A stretch of 64,000 nt of DNA. It comes from Bartonella sp. M0177. Its GTDB lineage: Bacteria > Pseudomonadota > Alphaproteobacteria > Rhizobiales > Rhizobiaceae. Under the pieces are notes generated by a model, which did no database searches, was not told the origin of the DNA, and worked only from the letters and a program-made list of their open reading frames with translations. This document shows, one piece after another, positions 37,865 to 46,724 of the stretch. Numbering within the stretch: the stretch's first letter is position 1; each line of letters begins with the position of its first letter. Location: the NCBI RefSeq assembly GCF_016102285.1, contig NZ_JACFOY010000001.1, positions 806,001-870,000 of the forward strand, in the 5' to 3' direction. The translations under genes and the position numbers were made by a program.

Positions 37865-38098
37865 CAGGAACAACCTCGAGTGGGGGAGAATAATTGCTTT
37901 CCGAAACATGCTTTTCGACTGCGAAAGCTTCACTACCACTCGAAATTTTTGTTCGATATTCGATATTGTTTATCAAGGGATTGTCGCTTTTGCTTGGAAA
38001 AATGATTACAAGGTAGAATACAGTCGGCAAGCTCTATTGTTTCCTCTCTGCCGGACTTTATCATTATAATCATTCTGTATAATTTTGCGGAGTAATGA

Positions 38099-38446
38099 AT
38101 GCGTTTGACATCGGATTTCTGGACCGCAGCCTTAATGCGAAGGGTTCGCGCAGAAGGCGGTTTTGCCTATCTTACACGTCGCGGGTCCAATGAAGCCGGT
38201 ACAATTTTTATTCTTGATCGCCGGTCAAATGGCCACGTCGATCTTTATGGACCGGCGCCGCAAAGCTTTTATACAGAAGACTCCGATCGCGACGAGAGGT
38301 GTTTTATTAAAATTCTGGCTGACGTTGAAGAAACAGTTGCTGTCGGGAAACTCGAAAAAGAATTGGAATTTGATGCCGATTTATGGTTGGTCGAATTCGA
38401 AAATTATAATCCTTTAACATTGCCTTTTAATACAGTGGACGCATGA
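38099..38446 (+). CDS. DUF1491 family protein
   Basis: 115-residue cytoplasmic protein that matches the DUF1491 family over its length: RLTSDFWTAALMRRV at the start, RRGSNEAGTIFI, LYGPAPQSFY, and DLWLVEFE near the end. Function unknown. The ATG follows GGAG. It follows the histidine kinase/PG-binding pair by 234 nt, an association I believe recurs in Rhizobiales. It converges with the DUF1254 gene with only 5 nt between stops. Confidence 0.88.
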   Translation: MRLTSDFWTAALMRRVRAEGGFAYLTRRGSNEAGTIFILDRRSNGHVDLYGPAPQSFYTEDSDRDERCFIKILADVEETVAVGKLEKELEFDADLWLVEFENYNPLTLPFNTVDA

Positions 38447-38451
38447 AACGC

Positions 38452-38985
38452 CTAATAGTCGAGTGTCTGACAATGGACATGATTGATAAAGTCGTTGTCA
38501 ACATTGGTCATTTTCATTTTTAAACTGCGCAGGATAACAAATCCCTCGCTTAGATCTTCACCAACAAGAACAGAATTTTCGGCGTCAACGGGTGTTGACT
38601 GTTTCAATTCCATGATTTGTCCGGGATTGCCGATCACCAGATCAAGTTTTCCGTTCGGCATGGTATGATTGTTCAAACTGTAGAAATTCATTCCGTTGCG
38701 ATCATAAACCGACATTGACCAGAAAGGCGCAGTTCCTTCAGCCATAATATGGACGGGGCCGTCATCCAGATTAAAACGACATGCCCGCAAACGGAACAAA
38801 GGATCGCTCGCAACAACAATCGGATTATCTTTGGAAAGGGGAGCAAAATTATATTTATTATCGGCAGCGTCGAGCCGCTTCCAAATATTGAGTTCACTAT
38901 AATGGGGCACCATCAATACCACACAAATGTGCACAATAACGGCGCCGACAATTCCGACCAACAATGCATAGATCAGTCTAGTCAC
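38452..38985 (-). CDS. DUF1254-type membrane protein
   Basis: 177-residue protein with one N-terminal transmembrane helix and a periplasmic domain containing FAPLSKDNPIVVASDPLFRL and RFNLDDGPVHIMAEG, typical of the short DUF1254 proteins of this order. I use the GTG at 38985, which follows GGGAGAG, rather than an in-frame TTG at 39009. It overlaps the DUF1214 gene by 8 nt, implying coupled translation. Function unknown. In other bacteria DUF1254 and DUF1214 are fused in one larger protein. Confidence 0.78.
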   Translation of the reverse strand: MTRLIYALLVGIVGAVIVHICVVLMVPHYSELNIWKRLDAADNKYNFAPLSKDNPIVVASDPLFRLRACRFNLDDGPVHIMAEGTAPFWSMSVYDRNGMNFYSLNNHTMPNGKLDLVIGNPGQIMELKQSTPVDAENSVLVGEDLSEGFVILRSLKMKMTNVDNDFINHVHCQTLDY

Positions 38986-39574
38986 AGTCGCTCTCTCCCG
39001 TCGGAACAACCTCTACTGAAGGCATATCCAGTTTCTGAAGGGCAGTCGAGGTAACAATTGGGGTATCATAAAGGGTCAATATCAATCCATATTCGCTTCT
39101 GCCCCGGGTCGCCAGCCAGTTTCTTGGCTGTGCATTCGGGGAAATAAGAACGCTTAATGTGCCATCCGGATTCCAGATAACATTGTCACTCGACAATTCG
39201 GTAGGAAGCTTGTCGTCAATCCATTGCGCGCGCAGTTCATGATCGGCTGCATAGAGAGTGAATAATCTGGTTTCGGGTAAAAAGCCTTTCAGCCGGTAAG
39301 TGCATTGATCTTTTAGAGGATGATTGCGGTTATCCCGCCAAAGCTGGAAAACCAGTCCTTCGGTTCGCCCTAAAGAAATGTCGCCACGTCTGGCAGCTCT
39401 GGCGCGGGCATAAGCGTCTGCTTCTTCGGTTCCTGCCAGCGGATAGGCTTCCCATTGGCCAATTTTTAACCGTCCGAAGCCGTCAAATGTGTCGAGAATA
39501 TAGCTGACACTCCACGCTCCTCCGCCAATGGCTATAACGAGGCTCAAAATGACGAGAAATATACGATAAAACAT
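38978..39574 (-). CDS. DUF1214-type membrane-anchored protein
   Basis: 198-residue protein with an N-terminal hydrophobic anchor (about 5-27). The domain reads IGQWEAYPLAGTEEADAYAR, then ARRGDISLGRTEGLVF, characteristic of the DUF1214 family. It is probably periplasmic. It lies 32 nt downstream of the penicillin-binding protein gene and overlaps the DUF1254 gene, so the three form an operon. Function unknown; the association suggests an envelope role. Confidence 0.83.
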   Translation of the reverse strand: MFYRIFLVILSLVIAIGGGAWSVSYILDTFDGFGRLKIGQWEAYPLAGTEEADAYARARAARRGDISLGRTEGLVFQLWRDNRNHPLKDQCTYRLKGFLPETRLFTLYAADHELRAQWIDDKLPTELSSDNVIWNPDGTLSVLISPNAQPRNWLATRGRSEYGLILTLYDTPIVTSTALQKLDMPSVEVVPTGESDCD

Positions 39575-39606
39575 AAATTGTCTGTCCTGTTTATGAGCTA
39601 TCTGTC

Positions 39607-41772
39607 TTAGCGTATCTGACTTGTTGAAGATGAAACAACATGCGCCGAACTCGCCGGAGTTAGAAGCGGAGCCTTTTGAAACTCGTCGATAAGCGATTGA
39701 ATGACTTTTGATGAACCGGGGGATAGCACTTGCGGAAGATCAGGAGCAATATTTTCGTTTGCATTATTGTCTTTAGATTGTTTTGCATTGGAAAGAATTG
39801 AATTTTCAACACCGAATAGCGGTTTGATTGTGATATTCTGATGGGCGTAGAGCATAATACGATCCCACATCATTGCCGGAACGACACCGCCAAAAGCACG
39901 GTTCATTGATGAGAAATCGTCGTTTCCCATCCACACAGCGCCCGTATAATTTCCGGTAAAACCGACAAACCATGCGTCACGATAAGCTTGCGATGTTCCG
40001 GTCTTGCCTGCGACAAGTGTCATTGGCAATTGAGCACGTTTTCCCGAGCCACGTGTGGTCACGCCAACCATCATCTGGTTCATATAGGCTGCGGATTGGG
40101 CGCTCATGACACGGTGGGGTTTATTACCATCACGAGACCAGTCCCATATAACCTTGCCGTCGGTCGTCATGACCTGTGTAAAACCATGACGGTTACCTGC
40201 CATGCCGCCATTCGCAAAAACATTAAAACCGGTTGCCTGATCCATTGGGGTCATGTTGGATGTGCCAAGTACCATGGTTTTATGGGAAAAAATATTGGCA
40301 TCAATACCCATATTTTTAATGAGGTCACGAATCGGCTGGGTGTCGCGGTTAAGATATTGATATGTAATACGAACAGGTACTGTATTGATCGAGAAAGCCA
40401 AAGCAGTCGCAAGATCGACATTGCCGCTATAACGTCCGGAATTGTTTTTGGGAGACCAGCCGCCCCAGTTGATCGGCGCATCCGAAATGATTGTCTTCGG
40501 GGTTAATCCACGTTCCATGGCTACAGCATAGACATAAGGTTTGAAAGACGAACCCGGTTGTCTTCCGCCTTGGGTCGCACGGTTGAATTGACTTTGTTGA
40601 TAGTCACGCCCGCCGACAATTGCCCGCACCGATCCGTCATTGTCCAAGATAACGGCTGCTGCCTGGGTAGCCTTATATTGTGGGCCATATTGCTGAAGAT
40701 GATATTCAATTGATTCTTCGGTTGCTTTCTGGATGCCTTGATCGAGCGTGGTGCGCACAATGACATTATGACTAGGCAATTTATTGCCGAGTTTGCGTAC
40801 CTCGTCGAAAGCCCAATCGAGAAAATAGTTTGGCTCGTTATTATCCAGTTCTGTTACAACACTGGCAGGGTGGCGTCTGGCCCCGATAACTTGACCTTCC
40901 GTCATCAGACCGTCGTCAACAAGATTGGACAATACCACATTGGCACGTGCGCGCGCGGCTGGCAAATTGACGTGGGGGGCATATTTGCCGGGTGCTTTGA
41001 AAAGGCCGGCAAGCATTGCAGCTTCTGCAAGAGAAACGTCGCGAATATCTTTTCCGAAATAAAAGCGGGATGCGGCAGCAATGCCGAAAGCGCCACCGCC
41101 CATATAGGCGCGGTCAAGATAAAGCTGCAATATCTGCTTCTTGGAAAGATTGGCTTCAAGCCATATAGCCAGATATGCTTCCTTGATCTTGCGCTCGAGC
41201 GTTCTTTCGTTACTCAGAAAAAGGTTCTTGGCTAATTGTTGAGTAAGCGTGGAACCACCCTGAACCACCCCGTGAGCACGTAAATTCTGGCTAAATGCCC
41301 GTGAAAGGCCGTAAAAATCGATTCCCCAATGCTCGAAAAAACGGCGGTCTTCGGTTGCAAGAACGGCTTTGATGACAAAATCGGGCATTTCTTCAATCGG
41401 TACCGGTTCACCATGTAAAGAACCGCGACTTCCGATGTAATTACCGTGCCTGTCGAGAAAATTGACGGCAAAATCCTCCGGTGAATGCCAGTCCTTTTTT
41501 GTCAATGTGAAAACAGAAACGCCGATGAACGTGAAAATGGCAAAACCGATGAGACCGAGAGTTAATCCTTCGTCGAGAATTTCGACAAGCAATCTTTTAA
41601 AGCCGCGCACACGAAAGCGACGTGAAATGATTGTCGCATTTTCCCAGAAGGTCGCAAGTTTGCTGCGAAGACGGTAAAAACCCGTATCGATTAATGAGTC
41701 GAGTTCGATGAGACGTGGGCTACGGAAGCGCTTCCTTTTATTTTTGTTATGATTTTTTTTGAAACCGAACAT
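39607..41772 (-). CDS. Class A penicillin-binding protein (PBP1a family)
   Basis: Bifunctional peptidoglycan synthase of 721 residues: glycosyltransferase (GT51) plus transpeptidase. A basic cytoplasmic tail precedes a transmembrane segment (about 75-95). GT51 motifs are ATEDRRFFEHWGID, GGSTLTQQLAKNLFLS and RKIKEAYLA. The transpeptidase motifs are SSFK (in PGSSFKPYVYA), SIN (in FSINTVPV) and KTG (in AGKTGTSQ). The C-terminal 80 residues are Ser/Asn-rich. The ATG at 41772 is preferred over a TTG three codons upstream. It heads an operon with DUF1214 and DUF1254. Confidence 0.94.
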   Translation of the reverse strand: MFGFKKNHNKNKRKRFRSPRLIELDSLIDTGFYRLRSKLATFWENATIISRRFRVRGFKRLLVEILDEGLTLGLIGFAIFTFIGVSVFTLTKKDWHSPEDFAVNFLDRHGNYIGSRGSLHGEPVPIEEMPDFVIKAVLATEDRRFFEHWGIDFYGLSRAFSQNLRAHGVVQGGSTLTQQLAKNLFLSNERTLERKIKEAYLAIWLEANLSKKQILQLYLDRAYMGGGAFGIAAASRFYFGKDIRDVSLAEAAMLAGLFKAPGKYAPHVNLPAARARANVVLSNLVDDGLMTEGQVIGARRHPASVVTELDNNEPNYFLDWAFDEVRKLGNKLPSHNVIVRTTLDQGIQKATEESIEYHLQQYGPQYKATQAAAVILDNDGSVRAIVGGRDYQQSQFNRATQGGRQPGSSFKPYVYAVAMERGLTPKTIISDAPINWGGWSPKNNSGRYSGNVDLATALAFSINTVPVRITYQYLNRDTQPIRDLIKNMGIDANIFSHKTMVLGTSNMTPMDQATGFNVFANGGMAGNRHGFTQVMTTDGKVIWDWSRDGNKPHRVMSAQSAAYMNQMMVGVTTRGSGKRAQLPMTLVAGKTGTSQAYRDAWFVGFTGNYTGAVWMGNDDFSSMNRAFGGVVPAMMWDRIMLYAHQNITIKPLFGVENSILSNAKQSKDNNANENIAPDLPQVLSPGSSKVIQSLIDEFQKAPLLTPASSAHVVSSSTSQIR

Positions 41773-42109
41773 GAAACGCAATCCGTGTAATTGAATACGT
41801 TGTTAAACCAACGATAAAACGAGCCTTTATATTATCGTATCCGAGCCAAGGAACGAAACAGTTTTTTCTCTCTTTAGGATTAAAATACGGTGAAAGGTTA
41901 AGACCGCAATCGAACAATTTTTCAATTGAACCCGACGCATTGCGCTCACATTGAAAAATGGGCATTTCTCCTAATATTATAGAGAAACAACAACCGTAAT
42001 TTGCAAAAAGCGGTTTTTTAAGGAATTATAGAATGTTGGATGGATCGGACAGTAAATAACGGGTTTGTTCATTTTATATTCAGGTTAAATAGGGTATGAG
42101 TGCACTATC
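41773..42109. other. Divergent intergenic region between PBP1a and feuN
   Basis: 337 nt with AT-rich tracts and no supportable gene. It must hold promoters for both sides. A 72-codon minus-strand frame overlapping the PBP1a start has no family match. Confidence 0.55.
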
Positions 42110-42340
42110 ATGAAAAAATATCTGTTTTTTTTAATTATGACATCTCTTGCCGGCATAACAACAGCCCATGCGGCCGATTGCACAGAAGTGGGAAAGCGTG
42201 TTGCAACCGAGCAGGGCGGAACTTTGGCGCGCGCTACACTTGATACACAAAATGGCAATACATGCGTTGTCATTGTGCTGATACCTGCCCGTGATGGTGA
42301 AAAGCCGCGTCGCGTTGAAGTTGCTGTTCCCGCCAATTAG
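42110..42340 (+). CDS. feuN: FeuN-like small periplasmic modulator of FeuQ
   Basis: 76-residue exported protein. The signal peptide ends at THA-AD (residue 21). The mature part of about 55 residues has two cysteines (DCTEV, NTCVV) and a strand-turn-strand pattern ending RRVEVAVPAN. In Sinorhizobium meliloti, FeuN is a small periplasmic protein encoded directly before feuP-feuQ that inhibits signalling by the FeuQ kinase. Position, size and export all match, so I transfer the name; the assignment rests mainly on context. It ends 21 nt before feuP. Confidence 0.75.
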   Translation: MKKYLFFLIMTSLAGITTAHAADCTEVGKRVATEQGGTLARATLDTQNGNTCVVIVLIPARDGEKPRRVEVAVPAN

Positions 42341-42361
42341 AAATAAGCCGGAAAATAATCC

Positions 42362-43027
42362 ATGCGAATTCTCGTGTTAGAGGATGATCGGGAACTCAAC
42401 CGTCAGCTCGTTGCAGCGCTCAACAGTGCAGGCTATGTCGTGGATCATGCTTATGACGGGGAAGAAGGCTATTTTCTCGGCGATACAGAATCTTATGATG
42501 CGGTTGTTCTTGATATCGGTTTGCCGAAAATGGATGGTATCAGTATCGTTGAACGTTGGCGCGAAAATTCACGTTCAATGCCGGTGTTGATTTTGACAGC
42601 CCGTGACCGCTGGTCGGACAAAGTTGCCGGTATCGATGCGGGTGCCGATGATTACGTAACAAAACCTTTTCACATGGAAGAAGTTCTGGCACGATTGCGT
42701 GCATTGATCAGACGCGCTTCAGGTCATGCTTCGAGTGAACTTGTTTGTGGCCCTGTGGTGCTTGATACCAAGACATCGCGTGTTACAGTCGGTGATAACC
42801 AGATTAAATTGACTTCGCTCGAATTTGCCCTTCTATCCTATCTCATGCATCATCAGGGGGAGATTATTTCACGAACCGATTTGACAGAGCATCTTTATGA
42901 TCAGGATTTTGATAGAGATTCCAATACGATAGAGGTGTTTATCGGACGGCTCCGTAAGAAACTCGGAGTTGATGTCATAGAAACCATCCGCGGTATGGGA
43001 TACCGCTTGAAGTCTCCGGAAAAATAG
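42362..43027 (+). CDS. feuP: OmpR/PhoB-type response regulator FeuP
   Basis: 221-residue response regulator. The receiver domain has the acidic pocket (LEDDREL) and phospho-acceptor Asp51 in VVLDIGLPKMDG, with Lys in VTKPFHMEEVLAR. The C-terminal winged helix contains LTSLEFALLSYLMHH and SNTIEVFIGRLRKKLG. In rhizobia FeuP controls cyclic glucan export (ndvA) and responds to osmolarity; in Brucella the homologous pair is conserved. It lies between feuN and feuQ with short gaps. Confidence 0.9.
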   Translation: MRILVLEDDRELNRQLVAALNSAGYVVDHAYDGEEGYFLGDTESYDAVVLDIGLPKMDGISIVERWRENSRSMPVLILTARDRWSDKVAGIDAGADDYVTKPFHMEEVLARLRALIRRASGHASSELVCGPVVLDTKTSRVTVGDNQIKLTSLEFALLSYLMHHQGEIISRTDLTEHLYDQDFDRDSNTIEVFIGRLRKKLGVDVIETIRGMGYRLKSPEK

Positions 43028-43040
43028 CGGCGGCTTGTCG

Positions 43041-44495
43041 ATGAAAACAGTCAAGGGTGAGACCGGATTTAAGCTTCTTTTCAAAACTGTTAGTAAATCG
43101 CTGGGGCTGCGCGTCAATATATTTCTGACATTGTGGATTATTGCGGCATTGGCATTTATCTCTGTTGTCAGTCTCGTATTTTATCGCCAATCCAACAATG
43201 ATTATATGGAACGGATTTTAACCGCCCATCTCTATAGTCTGATTTCGGCAGTCAGTGTCTCGTCTGACGGAAAATTACAGGGAAATCCGGAATTGGGAGA
43301 TATCCGGTATTCAGACCCATCCTCCGGGTGGTATTGGGAAGTTGTTGCCCTATCGGGAAATTTGAAGGGCAGATTGACGTCTTCATCTTTAGGGGCGCGC
43401 AAGATTTCTTCTCCAAGTGAAAAAACCGAACCTTTCGACCCGAAATTTTTCCGCTCCTATCGGACCAACGGGCCTGATAACCAGCATTTGCGGGTTGTGG
43501 AAAGCGACATTATTCTGGATAATAAAAACCGTGTTGCGCGCTTTCGGGTTATGGGCAACATTGATGAAACACGCGCCGGTCTCGATAAATTCAAAACAAC
43601 GTTACTTCTATATCTGTCTTTGTTCGGCGTTGCGAGTATTCTGATAAATCTGGTGATAATCTATATCAGTCTTCGTCCTTTGCAACGCATACAACATTCA
43701 TTGGCAGATATTCGCGCTGGTAAAGCCAATCATCTTGATACCGACTTGCCACTTGAAGTTATGCCGCTTGTCGGAGAAATGAACGCTCTCATTGACAATA
43801 ATCAGCGTATTGTCGAACGTTTTCGTGTTCAGGTGGGAAATCTTGCCCATTCATTGAAAACACCATTGTCGGTTATGGGTAACGAAATCGATCAGTTGAA
43901 CGAGAAGAATTCGGCTCTTTCTTCGTCCAGCGTAAAACTGTTGAAAGAACAAACTGGCATTATGCGCGCCCAGATTGAACGCTATTTGCAGCGCGCACGC
44001 ATTGCCGCCCAACGTGATAGTGTGATCTATCGCACACCATTACGACCATTATTGGAACGACTTGTGAGAGTTATGGGTAAACTCTATCCTTCCAAAGAAA
44101 TAACGCTCTCCATGAACGAGGCCGATATTATTTTTATCGGAGAAAAAGAAGATATTGAGGAGATGGTTGGAAATATACTGGAAAACGCGTGTAAATGGGC
44201 TCGAAAACATGTCGTTTTACGCTGTGAAACGGCAAACGACAAAATGAGGGAAGCGGGCTCTGTACACCCGATGTTTACACTTTCTGTCGAAGACGATGGA
44301 CCAGGGCTTCCGACAAACCGGCGGAATGAAGCCCTTGAACGTGGAAAAAGACTGGATGAAAGCAAGCCCGGAACCGGACTTGGCCTTTCAATCGTTGCCG
44401 AACTCGTGGGCGAATATGGCGGAGATGTTGAATTGTCGGTTTCTAGACTTGGGGGGCTTTGTGTAACCTTGAGGCTGCCTTACGCAAATTCTTGA
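43041..44495 (+). CDS. feuQ: Sensor histidine kinase FeuQ
   Basis: 484-residue membrane kinase paired with FeuP. Two transmembrane segments (about 25-46 and 175-197) flank a periplasmic domain. HAMP and DHp domains follow, with the H-box NLAHSLKTPLSVMGNEI. The ATPase domain has NILENACKWARK, VEDDGPGLP and GTGLGLSIV. The ATG at 43041 lies 13 nt after feuP; an in-frame TTG six bases earlier is less likely. The predicted periplasmic domain is where FeuN would act. Confidence 0.9.
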   Translation: MKTVKGETGFKLLFKTVSKSLGLRVNIFLTLWIIAALAFISVVSLVFYRQSNNDYMERILTAHLYSLISAVSVSSDGKLQGNPELGDIRYSDPSSGWYWEVVALSGNLKGRLTSSSLGARKISSPSEKTEPFDPKFFRSYRTNGPDNQHLRVVESDIILDNKNRVARFRVMGNIDETRAGLDKFKTTLLLYLSLFGVASILINLVIIYISLRPLQRIQHSLADIRAGKANHLDTDLPLEVMPLVGEMNALIDNNQRIVERFRVQVGNLAHSLKTPLSVMGNEIDQLNEKNSALSSSSVKLLKEQTGIMRAQIERYLQRARIAAQRDSVIYRTPLRPLLERLVRVMGKLYPSKEITLSMNEADIIFIGEKEDIEEMVGNILENACKWARKHVVLRCETANDKMREAGSVHPMFTLSVEDDGPGLPTNRRNEALERGKRLDESKPGTGLGLSIVAELVGEYGGDVELSVSRLGGLCVTLRLPYANS

Positions 44496-44613
44496 TTCCC
44501 AGCAATCTTGAAGGGGCCGCCAATCTCGAAAAACTGCGAGAACGTGATAAAAACAAATATCCTCATGAGATAGCAATTTTCCGCATAAGGAAATTATTGC
44601 ACTTCGAATAATT

Positions 44614-45981
44614 TCAGTGATGTGTGCTCGTGCTGCTCATAGCTATATACTGACCATGTGCTATTGCGTGGGCGATCTTTGTTTCATGGAATGGTAACTT
44701 GTAGCGATCGCGCAATAGTTCCCCCTGCTGCGGATATTTATAGAGGCCCCGCTTTTCCAGAAGTGGAATTACAGTTTCGGCAAAAATATCTATATCAAAC
44801 GGTAACGCAGGAAAGAGCACGTTAAAACCGTCTGCAGCTCCGTTTTCAAACCACTCTTGCATTGTATCGGCTACTTCTTCCGGCGTCCCTACAACGAGAA
44901 GATGTCCGCGTGAACACATGAAACGTTCGATCATCTGTCTTAGCGTAAGTTTGCGTAAACGTGCGTCGGCAAGTATTAGTCGTGTACGGCTTGGTGTCTT
45001 TTCCTCATCGGCCAATTTCAGGAAACTATCCGGTAAAGCTTTATCAAGCGGAAATTCTGACAAATCTTTATTAAAAATATAAGAGAGACGGCGAATACCG
45101 GATTTCGGAACGGCAAAACTGTTCAGATATTTAAATTTTGCTTCCGCTTCTTCATGTGTCTTTCCGATAACCGGAACAATTCCCGGAAACACCAATATAT
45201 CATCATCATGACGGCCACTTTTTTTTGCCCGTTCTTTGATATCCTGATAATATTTTCGCGCGCCGGTGATATTGGATTGAACGGTAAATGCGAGATCGGC
45301 GTAGCAGGCAGCAAAGGAACGTCCGATTTCGGATGCGCCGCCTTGCGCCAATAAAGGCTTAACCTGAGGAGAGCGCGGAACAGTGAGCGGGCCGATAGAA
45401 CGCGTATACGAACCGGTATAATTGGCACCATGAACAGCCGAAGGGTCAAGGTAAAGGCCGGATTTCTTGTCGGCTATACGGGCTCCCGGTTGCCAGCTTT
45501 CCCAAAGTGCCATAACCGCATTCAAAACATCTTCCGCCCGTGCATAACGTTCCTGACACGGAGCGATGACATCCCGCCCGAAATTTTTTGCTTCCGACAA
45601 TGTGGTTGATGTCACAATATTCCATCCCACGCGGCCGTTTGAAATATGGTCAAGCGAAGCAAATCTCCGTGCTATGTGATAGGGATGATCGAATGTCGTT
45701 GATGCAGTACCGATAAGACCTATTTTTTCGGTGGTTGCGGCCAATGCCGAAAGGACAACAACTGTATCAAGTGCACCACTGACACTATTTTTCGGTTCGT
45801 GCTGAAGAGCGAGAATATCTCCTAAAAATAAGGAATCGAACTGGCCTTTTTCGACACGTTTTGCAATATCGGTCCAGTAAGACAAGCGGGTAATTGCCAA
45901 TGGATCGACATCCGGCAAACGCCAGGAAGCTATATGACTTCCCAAACCGAACACCATGGCGTTCAAATACATCCGCCGCAT
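44614..45981 (-). CDS. Flavin-dependent monooxygenase, luciferase-like (NtaA/SnaA/DszA family)
   Basis: 455-residue FMNH2-dependent oxygenase of the group that includes nitrilotriacetate monooxygenase, DszA and alkanesulfonate-type enzymes. Characteristic segments are ERGxFDSLFLGD-type (KGQFDSLFLGDILA), TASTTFDHPYHIARRFASLD, SNGRVGWNIVTS and VFPGIVPVIGKTHEEAEAK. It needs a separate flavin reductase, none of which is nearby. The ATG follows GAGGA. It is a lone minus-strand gene among plus-strand genes and may be an acquired accessory function, possibly for sulfur or chelator catabolism. The substrate is unknown. Confidence 0.88.
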   Translation of the reverse strand: MRRMYLNAMVFGLGSHIASWRLPDVDPLAITRLSYWTDIAKRVEKGQFDSLFLGDILALQHEPKNSVSGALDTVVVLSALAATTEKIGLIGTASTTFDHPYHIARRFASLDHISNGRVGWNIVTSTTLSEAKNFGRDVIAPCQERYARAEDVLNAVMALWESWQPGARIADKKSGLYLDPSAVHGANYTGSYTRSIGPLTVPRSPQVKPLLAQGGASEIGRSFAACYADLAFTVQSNITGARKYYQDIKERAKKSGRHDDDILVFPGIVPVIGKTHEEAEAKFKYLNSFAVPKSGIRRLSYIFNKDLSEFPLDKALPDSFLKLADEEKTPSRTRLILADARLRKLTLRQMIERFMCSRGHLLVVGTPEEVADTMQEWFENGAADGFNVLFPALPFDIDIFAETVIPLLEKRGLYKYPQQGELLRDRYKLPFHETKIAHAIAHGQYIAMSSTSTHH

Positions 45982-46217
45982 TGATCAATCCTCTTATATT
46001 TTTAACGGAAAAATAGAATAATTGTTTCTTTTAATGCGGAATATACGTTATTTTGTTGCCAAAATTCCATAAAACATTCCGTGAGTATCAATATCCCGTT
46101 GTTTTTTAATTGCTTTTTCTGCACATTGTATCCCGCTTTGTGACGAAAAAAAGTTTTGTAATCTCGCCTTTAACCCGATATGAGAAATTCCGGGGGGCGA
46201 AATTTGATGGTGTCAGC

Positions 46218-46625
46218 ATGAATATACGCAGTCTAGTCCTGTTGGTTTCGTTAGGAGTTTTATCAGCTTGCAGTCATGGTCGTGCACCCGCTGGCACTGT
46301 TGTTCCGGCAAATACACGTGTTATCTTACAAACAATGGGTAACGGATTATTGGGAACATCCATACAATCGCTTTCTTCGGCCGATCGTAAACAGGCACTC
46401 GAAGCCGAGTATAAAGCACTGGAATATACCGATGCAGGAAAAACAGTGAGCTGGACATCGACGAAGGAAGGAACGTCGGGAAGTGTCACTCCCGGTCAAC
46501 CCTATCAGGTCGGATCGCAAAATTGTCGCCAATATAGCCACTCTTTTGTCATTAATGGTGTTCCGCAAACGGTTCATGGTAGCGCATGTCGTAATGTAAA
46601 CGGCACATGGTCGCCGCTCATTTGA
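46218..46625 (+). CDS. Small outer-membrane lipoprotein, 17-kDa antigen C-terminal type
   Basis: 135-residue lipoprotein. The signal peptide ends in the lipobox VLSAC (cysteine about residue 18). The C-terminal part reads GKTVSWTSTKEGTSGSVTP, then CRQYSHSF, and GSACRNVNGTWSP, which resembles the C-terminal domain of the rickettsial 17-kDa surface antigen family (a W, a CR pair and GTW at the end). The glycine-zipper part of that family is missing. I choose the ATG at 46218; upstream in-frame starts would bury the signal peptide. Function unknown. Confidence 0.8.
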   Translation: MNIRSLVLLVSLGVLSACSHGRAPAGTVVPANTRVILQTMGNGLLGTSIQSLSSADRKQALEAEYKALEYTDAGKTVSWTSTKEGTSGSVTPGQPYQVGSQNCRQYSHSFVINGVPQTVHGSACRNVNGTWSPLI

Positions 46626-46724
46626 CACAATTGATCAATTAAAAGTGACATATTCAATCAATTTGGCGAGAGAAAACACCAAGGGTTCTAGTTTTTTCTT
46701 GAACGTTTCTATATTGAACTCATC

